Part shown: positions 55,484 to 64,000 of the stretch, in pieces | Layout: each line of letters opens with the position of its first letter | Position numbering within the stretch: the stretch's first letter is position 1 | Source of the DNA: Tilletia caries | Taxonomy: Eukaryota; Basidiomycota; Exobasidiomycetes; Tilletiales; Tilletiaceae | Direction: 5' to 3' | NCBI GenBank assembly: GCA_032718865.1 | Contig: JALUTQ010000046.1 | Location: 124,001 to 188,000, forward strand | Length of the DNA stretch: 64,000 bases | Notes under the pieces: generated by a model | Databases searched by the model: none | The model's input: only the letters and a program-made list of their open reading frames with translations | Told to the model about the DNA's origin: nothing | Position numbers and translations under genes: made by a program

Positions 55484-56397
55484 CAGTCAAACAGGAAATG
55501 GTTGACCGTAGACCCAAAAAGAGATTTGAAGCTTCAAAGTTTCTTTTCGAAAACGCGACGCAATGAAAATGAGGCAGACCTTCCGATTTTGCTACAGAGA
55601 CCATGATCAATTGATGAGACCCTCCATTAATTGGCCCTGACATCAACAGACTGTATCATCATGCTTGAATTTCCGAATGATAGACATCGCACAAGATTTT
55701 ACGGAATGCTAGCGAATGTCCAGGATACCATCTCTGCCGAGTTTCTAGGTGTTTGAAGCAGTTGTGATGGTGTGAGGTGTTTGCGCTCAAGCTGTGCGAT
55801 GGAAAGAGGAGGAAACTCCCTTACGTAACCGTTGCTGCATACCACCAACAGCAACAAAACTCAACGAGTTCTTCACCATTTTGTGCGATTCAACCTGGTA
55901 GTAGCAGCATGGTAGCTGATGATGCTCATTGCTGAGTATTTCCCTAAGGTCTGTCGGGTGTTTGATGGCGCTGTGTGCTACAGTTGTGGTGCAATTGCTT
56001 CTGTCTTTTCTTTTTCCTCTTACCGTTCTCTGTCTGTCCTGTCACCGTTTCACTTCCATTTTGTCCCATTTCCCTTTCCCTCTCTCTGCCTTTGCCACTC
56101 GCTCAACGCTCAACTCAGCTCTCTTTTTCCTGTATGATTCCCATACTCTCTCCATCGAATCAGGTGCTCTCTCGTCCTCACTGGGTACGCTGGGTAACTA
56201 GCGGTGGTGCGGTCGTTGAGAAAAAGAATCGTGTCACGCGCAAGTGAGGGCAAACACAGCGTCTGTCGCAAATGTGGTTGGTCTGGTGACTACACGGGAG
56301 TCACCGCAAAATTGGATTTGGCCTTCGCGAAATAAATCGGAGGGTGCTGTTGGAAATTTCGATGGTCAACCACGGTCAACCATTTCCTGTTTGACTG
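55484..56397. mobile_element. Tc1/mariner-type non-autonomous element
   Basis: 914 bp with terminal inverted repeats of at least 26 bp beginning CAGTCAAACAGGAAATGG, flanked by a TA dinucleotide on each side (55,482-55,483 and 56,398-56,399). The CAGT start and TA duplication are typical of Tc1/mariner. No transposase frame. It sits between the divergent GST and NTE1 promoters. Confidence 0.8.
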
Positions 56398-56641
56398 TAG
56401 GGAGGACAAAGGGAAGAGAGTGGAGCCGGTTGTGGCTCGCCCTGATCGCCGTGCGCAATGGTGCAGATGAGCACGACCCACCGGCCACCTTGTCACAACG
56501 ACGGGAGGCATTCGATTGCAGTGATTCCCACTCGACAGCGCGTACATACAGCAGAACCAGGCGACCGCGGCAAGACAGCAGGCGCCGCAACATATCAGCG
56601 ATCCGGACGCTCCCGCCCTGCTCTCCCCAGTCGTTTGCAGC

Positions 56642-59600
56642 ATGGCCTCCAGCGGTGATGCCGCACAAGACACGGCCGGGTCAGCAGCAGCAGCAGCAGC
56701 AGCAGCAGTGGCAACCATGAGCTCGGCGGCGACCTCGGCGGCAGCTTCGCAGCTCAGCGCGGCCGTGGCAACGACTCCGCCGGTGATCGCTGCCACGACG
56801 GGCCGCACGAGCTCGAATCCCATTGCAGCCGTGTTCTCGGCCTCGTTCAGTCTGGTCGTCGCCTCCTTCCACCTGCTCACAGCCTTCATCAGCTTCAGCA
56901 CCCTCACCATCCCGTCGCTGGTCTACCGCATCTTGCACTACTCCCTCACACTCCAGCTCAATTTCCCTATACTCGCCTTCCTCTTCGTCGCCAGTCTCGT
57001 CGCCGCTTCCGTCTGGCTGAGGTACCAATACTTCAATCGGTACGAGCGCTTGCGGGAGGAGCCACTAGCCAAGGACGAGGGCTTCAATCTCCACCCTGAT
57101 CTGGCTACCGCGGGATCAGGTGAAGACCGCGGCACTGGATTTCAGTCCTACCTGGATGAGTTCCTACAGGCGATTAGGATATTTGGATTTCTCGAGAAGC
57201 CGGTAAGTCACCTCCAAGAAGTTGTCGTAGCATACATGTATGTCCACTGACTGGGAAAATTGGGACTGGCTCTGAACAGGTTTTTCACGAGCTTGCGCGA
57301 CATCTACAGACGCGCCGCTTGGTCGCAGGAGACAGCCTTGCTCTCGACTCCGACTTCTCATTCTACATCGTCATAGACGGTCACGTACAAGTCTTTGCTC
57401 CGAACCCGGATAACTCCTCTGCCGACGAGGAGGAGGAAGAGTTGAATGGTTTTCAGCTTCTCAATGAAGTTTCCACAGGCGGAACTCTCAGCAGTCTGTT
57501 CAACATACTTAGCCTCTTCACCGAGGATGTCAAGCTTGGGATGGGAGAAGACGAAGCGGCGCAAAGCAGCGCTGGTCCAAAACACAGGGAGACACCTCCA
57601 CAAGGTGCAGGCATCGCTCAACGGCGTGCGCATCCCACTTCCGGTGCAGAGGGAGAGGGTAGGAACGCCTTGAACTTTCAAACCTCCCAATACGCAAATG
57701 GCACTGCTCAAGAAAATTTCCGTCCCGCGGCGCCTTATTCGGCACAGCGGAGGCAGCCGTCTGCAGCCGACACAATTCGAGGCGGTGACGCTTCCACTAT
57801 TGTCCGCGAGGTCGACTTCGGTGAAGAATCGGCGCTGGAAACGGACGCTGAATCGGCCAGTCGTGCTGGCTGCGCCGCCCAGTTGCATGGAGATGACACT
57901 CCCTTATTTCAGCCGGCAGAATTGGGCATGTCTCCTCCGCATGGAAACACTGCCTTTCCCAACTTTCCCATGGCAGCCTCAGGAGGGTCCTTTATCGGCA
58001 CCCCTGGCTCAGTAGGAGGGTCTGTCAGTCAGATCGGAACCCCTCCCGTCAGAGAAAAGGCGATGCCTGACATGCGTCCTCATACGCCTGGCTCGATTCT
58101 CAGCGGATTCAGCACGGCACCACGGCCCAGCGTCCATTTGGCGGGACCACATGCCCGTCATCAGCACACGACAGGGCACGTCGCGCGAGCTACTGTGGAC
58201 ACAACCTTAGCCGTCATTCCTGCTGAGGCCTTCAAGCGACTAACAAATAAGTTTCCCAACGCCGCAGCGCACATTGTTCAAGTCATCCTGACTCGGTTCT
58301 CTCGAGTCACGTTCCATACTGCCCATCAGTTCTTGGGTCTGACCCAAGAGATGATGCGTACAGAGCGATCTCTCAACTCTGTTGCCAGCTTTGGTCTGCC
58401 GGCGGAGTTCTATGAGAAAGGAGGCATGGAACGGCTTCGTCAGCGCTTCCTGCCACAGGCCGTCAAGGAGAAGGAAGGATCGCCGGTCGACTACTTTGAT
58501 CACCAGGGCGGATCGCACACTGGCGGAAGGGACCGCAAGGGCTCGAGTGGGGCAAAGACGCCTGTTCAAAGCAAGACTGGCCAACCTCCTCGCACTCCCT
58601 GGGGTCACCCAGATCTGCCTGTCAATACTCCTCTGGCGCGGAGCAAAGTGGGACCCGGTGATCTCTTCAGCATGACGGCGATGAACGAGGACAATGGGCC
58701 TACGATGTCTTTCGGTATGCCGACGCCGAGGAACGAAAGGCGGAAGTCTGGCCGGTCTTCCTCAGGTCACGGCATAGCTCCGCTCAATACAGTCTTTGAA
58801 GGTCGTACCACCGGCAAGACTAGCTCCGATGTTTTTGGCGCTGCCCCCATACCCGACATCAACCTGGAGGATCAACGCACGTGGGCTGACTTCGGCCCAG
58901 CGGAGTTTGACCTGAAGGATGAAATTTTCAGCTGCCTGAGCCGCAGCATCGGTCTGACGATTGCCCCTCCCAGCCCGGCTCCAAGCATGCACGCCAGTCC
59001 GTTCATACCGGCATCCGATGCGAACGTCCATCGGAGCATTTTCAATTCTGCGTTCAGCAGCTTGAGCATGCTCGATGCCGCCTCGACGAACCTACACGAT
59101 GACGAGTCGAGTGTGGCAGCTCCGAGCAGTATAAACGGTCTTCATCATTTGGAGCTTGAGAACGAGGTTGAGATTCGATTCTTCCCAGCAGGGAGTACGG
59201 TCGTTCATGCAGGCGAGAAGGGGGCGGGACTCTTCTATGTCATTGATGGGTTCCTGGACGTCATCCTGCCACCTGTTGCCAGCGAGCAGGAACAAGCTCT
59301 CGAAAGCGAATTTCGACAACAGGGAAAACCCGCCGATGGCTCGCGTTCAAGAGGTCCGGAGGCTGATCGGCGAAATGGAGCAGGCCAACAAGATGTTCCT
59401 CCGACGGCCAGATCAAAGCGCTCGAGCGGTTCGTTCAGCGCCAGTGGCGCTGCAAAGGCATCGGGCGAAGAACAGGAGCGCAAACGTCCGCGTCCAGATC
59501 ACATAGAAACTGGCTCTGCGAACTCTCGGAAGCGGCCACCACCCAATGGAGCCAGTGGGATGCACAGGAACAGCCCCAAAGTGTTGTACACCGTCCGACG

Positions 59601-62520
59601 GGGAGGTGTCGCTGGCTACCTGTCCAGTCTGCTGAATCAGGCGAGCTATGTCGATGTACGGGCGAAGACGGATACCTATGTGGGCTACTTGCCGGCGGTG
59701 GCGTTGACAAGATTGATGGAGCGTAAGCCCGTGGTGCTGTTGACGCTTTGCAAGCGGCTGTTGAGCTTGCTTTCCCCATTGAGTCAGTACAGTACATGTC
59801 AAAAGGTTCTATTAAATTCACCCGAAGAGAAGTAGCTGACCATAATCTTGATCTCATTTCACAGTCCTTCATATCGACTCGGCTCTTGACTGGCAGCAAG
59901 TGAACGGAGGTCAAATCATCTATCGAGAAGGCGATCCATCAGATAGCTTCTACATCGTCATCAATGGTCGATTGCGAGCCATCTCGGAAAAGACCGACGG
60001 AGGTTCTGGTGTTGAGATTATACAAGAGTTCTCTCAAGGCGAGAGCGTGGGTGAACTGGATGTGATCACCGCACTACCAAGGCGGAACACCCTACATGCC
60101 ATTCGAGACTCCGAGTTGGCCAAGATGCCGATGACTCTTTTCAACGCAATTTCGATGCGGCACCCGCAGATCACGATCCAAATTTCACGGATCATCGCCC
60201 GTCGCGTTCGGGCAGAGATGCACTCGCGGAGCAAGAATTCCGGTCCCCGCCTACGTGCGCCGGTTCCCGGTCTGCCTGATCTCGGCCGCAATAATCAGAA
60301 CCTCAAGACGGTCACGATCTTACCTGTCACGCGTGAGGTTCCCATCGTGGACTTTGCGAACCGTCTGCAGCGTGCGTTCGAGGACGCCATCGGAGGTCCT
60401 ACGGCGTTCCTGAACCAGAGTAGCGTCATGAGTGTTCTGGGTAAGCATGCGTTCAGTCGCTTTGGCAAGCTGAAACTAGCTGGCTGGCTGGCTGAGCAGG
60501 AACAACAGTACCGGCTGGTGCTCTATGTTGTCGACACAGCGGTGAGCTCGCCCTGGGCCCAGACAAGTATCCGACAGGCCGACTGCATTCTTGTCGTCGG
60601 CTTCGGCGATGACCCTACCATGGGGGAGTACGAGCGTCTGCTGTTGTCCATCAAGACGACGGCGAGGAAGGAGCTCGTCCTGCTGCACCCGGACCGGAGT
60701 GTGTTTCCCGGCTCGACGCGAGAGTGGCTCAAAACGCGGCCGTGGGTGCAATCGCATCATCACGTGGAAATGCCCGGCATGGCGCGCTCCTTCACGTCCT
60801 CCTTTGCGAATAGCTCACCTGCTGACCCTAAGGCCCTGCAGGCGTTCAAGCAGTTCAAGGAGAAGCTGGAGACCCGACTGGACCGGTATCGGCGCACGTT
60901 TGCTGGTCGGGTCATTATTCGTCGGAATGGTGGGACAGGGCCTGGTGGGGTTGTTGAGGAGATGCCGGGTCGGTCGCATGCGTTTTCGGACTTTGCGCGA
61001 CTGGCGAGACGGCTGAGGGGTCGGAGTGTTGGATTGGTCCTTGGTGGAGGAGGAGCCCGGGGGTGTTCTCACGTTGGTGTACTGAGGGCGCTGGAGGAGA
61101 GGGGCATTCCTGTTGACATGGTTGGAGGTACGAGCATTGGAAGGTGCGTCCTGGTTTAGTGCATATGTGGCAAAATTCGTTCCTGGCAGCTGACACTTCT
61201 GGATCTTCATTACGGTTGCTTCAAAAGCTTGGTTGGTGGCTTGTATGCCAAGGAAGGCGAGGTGGTATCGACATTTGTCTTGGTGAAGCGCTTTGCTGGT
61301 CGTATGGCCAGTCTGTGGCGCTTTGCCAGCGACTTGACCTACCCCGTCGTCTCTTACACGACCGGACACGAGTTCAATCGGGGTATCTTCAAGGTGAGAG
61401 AAGAAACTCTTAACCCCCTTACCCATTCAGCCTCGGGCATGCAGCAGGTGACTAACTCTATGGGCAAAATCGACAGGCCTTGGGTGCATCGCACATCGAG
61501 GACTTCTGGATCCCGTACTTCACCAACAGCACGAACATCACCTGGTCGAGGATGGAGGTGCACACAACCGGCTATGCGTGGCGTTACGTCCGTGCAAGTA
61601 TGACTCTGGCCGGTTTGCTCCCTCCCTTGGTCGACGAGGGCAACATGCTGGTCGACGGCGGTTATGTGGACAACTTACCGGTCAGCGTCATGTTCGCGAT
61701 GGGCGCTCGGGACGTGTTTGCCGTCGACGTGGGAAGCATTGTGAGTGCCGTTCTCGGTGGCGGGTCGTGTGCATATATGAAAGGAGGAAACTGAAAGTGA
61801 TGTTGGTCTGTTCAGGACGATACGTCGCCAAGGAGCTACGGTGACACTTTGTCCGGCTGGTGGGTTCTGCTAAACCGGATGAACCCCTGGAGCGATGCCA
61901 GGATGATCCCGAGCATTCCCGATATTCAAGGGCGTTTGACATAGTGAGTTGCATTCCACGATAGTAGGACCCTTTTGTTTGTGAAGTGCTGACAATGTCG
62001 TCGGTTCTATGTAATAGCGTGTCTTCGGTCAAGACGCTGGAGGAAGCCAAGGTGACGCCAGGATGCGTGAGTAGGAAGGAAGAGTGGCCAGTATTGCTAC
62101 GGAACGGTCATTACCCGACACTGACTGTATGAGATAACCCTTTGCAGCTCTACATGCGAATGCCAGTCGAGGCCTATGGTACACTTGAGTTTGGCAAGGT
62201 AAGCCTCTCTCTTTCAGTCACCATGCTTCACGAGGCCCGTTTACTGATTTGATCATCTGGCAACACAGTTTGCTGAAATCGCTCAGCTGGGGTATGATGC
62301 GGCCAACCGAATGCTGGACGAGTGGGTGGAGCAAGGCGTGCGACTGCCCACTGGACTCGACGATGAAGATGATGATGAGTCAGGCTTGAACGGTGCTGGT
62401 GGCTTTGGAGGTGCTGGATGGTACGGCGGTCGAGGCGGCGGAGGAGGAACTTCAGGAGGAAGTAAAGGATGGCGACGTCGACGCAAGGCGGGAATCGCGG
62501 CGCGGCGCAACAGTGTTTGA
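56642..62520 (+). CDS. NTE1: Lysophospholipase NTE1 (neuropathy target esterase family)
   Basis: ER-membrane phospholipase B that deacylates phosphatidylcholine to glycerophosphocholine. Nine exons: 56642-57202, 57280-59782, 59865-61143, 61228-61393, 61477-61740, 61816-61943, 62018-62066, 62148-62198, 62269-62520; 1,750 residues. Seen: an N-terminal poly-Ala stretch from a CAG/GCA run, hydrophobic membrane segments (about residues 60-125), three cyclic-nucleotide-binding-like regions (for example [36 protein letters not shown]), then the patatin domain with oxyanion motif GGGGARG, nucleophile GTSIG (Ser about 1445) and DGG with Asp about 1563. The C-terminus is Gly-rich then basic. Low-complexity linkers make it longer than yeast Nte1 (1,679). 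Confidence 0.95.
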
Positions 62521-63043
62521 GACGGATGCGGATCTCAGGGACGTGCGGGTTGGACGATCAATGCCTGGAGCGATGCCAGCGGATGCCAGCAAAATCGTTC
62601 TCCAACTCACTTCGGACAGCACCGTTCACATAATAATCCAAAGGGGCTTACGGACGACTCATTCTGGCGCAGCCCGTACCGCCCCGTAACAAGCGATGAG
62701 CGATGAGCATCAGAGGCTGAATGAACGTTTTGCGCCGCAGGAGGCGACAGCTGCAACGAAAATGAGCGTCAGGAACGCGGCTGTAGGTCACGCTGTCATT
62801 GATCTCATCAACCGCTTTTATTCATCTCGAGCAACCGACTTGATCAGCCCTGCCACATGAAAACTATAAAGGGAGGAAGAATCCGCCGGACTTGACATCA
62901 GAGTAGCCCCCATCACCACACCCTTATTCTTCTTCTTCTTCTCCTCCTCTCAGGTGCAGCTGGCTGTAGCACATCATCTTCATATCCCTTTTCTCCTCCT
63001 TCCTTGCCACTCCAGCTAAACGCTCAAGCCTCAAGCCTCGAGA
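62521..63043. promoter_or_regulatory. Intergenic region with TATA-like box
   Basis: About 520 bp between NTE1 and the small secreted protein. A CTATAAAG sequence at about 62,865-62,872 followed by a CT-rich leader (62,925-63,010) makes a convincing core promoter for the downstream gene. Confidence 0.5.
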
Positions 63044-63415
63044 ATGAAACCAGCCACCCCCCTGCTCACGATCGCTGCGATGGCTTTTGTGGCCCAGGCT
63101 GCGCCTCTGGCGATATCCAACCGTGAGTGTCAACCTTGTCCTGCCGACTGATATCGTTCAGCAGAGAGCTGTACTGATGATTACTTTGTCTTCTCAATCG
63201 AAGAGCCGGCCACACCCGCTGAAGAAACGGCTCATGACTTGATTCATTGGATCCCAGGGGCCTCCTCCATCCCGGGGGTGGACTGGATCCCGAAGGCCCT
63301 CACTGTGTCAGGTGCCGGCCCTTTGGGTCTCTTCCTCCGCCGCTCTCACAACGCTCGATCAATCGGTGGGAACGAGTACGAGGATATCCTTCGCACCAAG
63401 CGCGAAGAGGCTTGA
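63044..63415 (+). CDS. Small secreted protein, 96 residues
   Basis: Not recognised. Exons 63044-63122 and 63204-63415. Seen: a signal peptide (LLTIAAMAFVAQAAPLA) cleaved near residue 20, then a short chain with two WIP repeats (HWIPGASS and DWIPKALT), a dibasic LRR site and a C-terminal KREEA. No cysteines, so it is unlike disulphide-rich effectors. The dibasic sites could be Kex2 processing points. The strong TATA and leader suggest high expression. It may be an effector-like, hydrophobin-independent surface or peptide-precursor protein; none is shown. Confidence 0.65.
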
Positions 63416-64000
63416 ACATCGCATCAGCTAGGATCTGGGGCTGTGACAGGGTTCGCGATTGATACCTTCCTCCCTTACGATGAGCTCCGCTCAAAAGAGA
63501 CCTTACCGTTTTCGAAATCCCAATCACCTTTTCCTCCCTTTTAAAAGCATTGACCGAGTTGCAACGCCGAGAACCCGCATCAATGGGAGGGAGACTATAT
63601 AACCAAAAGCGTGACATTGATCTGTCTCAACTCGCCACTGCGCCTTCTTCCTTCACATCTTCGCCGCCACCGCCATTATCGCCGGAACAGCAGGCGAACG
63701 CGACACCACTTGGACGTATGTACGAGTACAAGAACCCGAACTCTCGTGTTTGCTGCTCTCCACAATGCACACATTCTTACTGTGATCACTTGAACATAGG
63801 AGATGGGCGAGGCGGGCGTGAGCTGAGAGCGCGACGGGTGAAGATCTCGATTCTCAAACAGGCATTCACAAGAGGAGGGAGGGAGGAGCAGAAAGACTGA
63901 GAAGGGCACTTGATAAATGAGTATTATTTGGTTTATATACTAAACCTGAGAATGGTCTTCATCCAACAAACTAAGCGCGCTTATGTCAGTGGTAGACGAC
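63416..64000. other. 3' region with an open frame, status unclear
   Basis: After the small secreted gene, a plus-strand frame from about 63,536 (ALTELQRREPASMGGRLYNQ, then a Ser/Pro-rich stretch, up to a possible GTATGT donor at 63,716) could be a further exon or a separate gene, since it also has dibasic sites. No splice chain to the upstream exons could be proved. Confidence 0.25.

Overview
The window is nuclear DNA from a fungus, most likely a basidiomycete. The genes carry many short GT-AG introns (mostly 55-110 bp) and CT-rich leaders. They encode fungal proteins such as SLH1, EFL1, RRN7, NOP8, NTE1, a CipC-like protein and a secreted M43 metalloprotease. A smut-like or yeast-like lineage (Ustilaginomycotina or Pucciniomycotina) would fit, but the sequence alone does not settle this. 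No rRNA, CRISPR or bacterial-type operon was seen. Gene models were built by joining open frames at consensus splice sites; wherever a full exon set is given, the exon lengths sum to a multiple of three.

Left arm (1-18,459), ordinary gene-dense DNA: SLH1 (minus, runs off the left edge) and EFL1 (plus) are divergent. Next come a secreted M43 metalloprotease (plus), RRN7 (minus), a CipC-like protein (plus) and NOP8 (minus). SLH1, EFL1, RRN7 and NOP8 all act in ribosome production or ribosome quality control. A 212-residue protein of unknown function follows at 19,466-20,327.

Middle (about 20.9-40.1 kb), one large nested transposon complex: an old Helitron has its reading frame running DUF6570-like region, HUH replication initiator, Y2 tyrosines, PIF1-type helicase, and a cysteine-protease-like tail. 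It is decayed by frameshifts and stops. Two nearly identical hAT-type MITEs sit in its exons, each with a perfect 8-bp target duplication. A separate insertion of about 10.3 kb (24,770-35,069) lies between the HUH and Y2 halves of the initiator. That insertion carries degenerate, intron-containing fragments of host genes: 2-methylcitrate dehydratase, cytosolic Hsp70, an ammonium transporter, a possible RNA polymerase I A49 subunit, and fatty-acid synthase alpha. It looks like a gene-capturing Helitron/Helentron inside another Helitron.

Repeat-rich gene desert (40.1-51.3 kb): no convincing gene. It holds a diverged palindrome of about 1.3 kb, a Mutator-like 987-bp element with a Tourist-like MITE nested in it, a 509-bp TIR element containing a tRNA-like sequence, several tiny MITEs, a purine-rich satellite-like tract and a heptamer tandem repeat.

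Right arm (51.3-64 kb), gene-dense again: a FAM72-like zinc protein (plus), a glutathione S-transferase (minus), a mariner-like 914-bp MITE, NTE1 phospholipase (plus, 9 exons), and a small secreted protein (plus).
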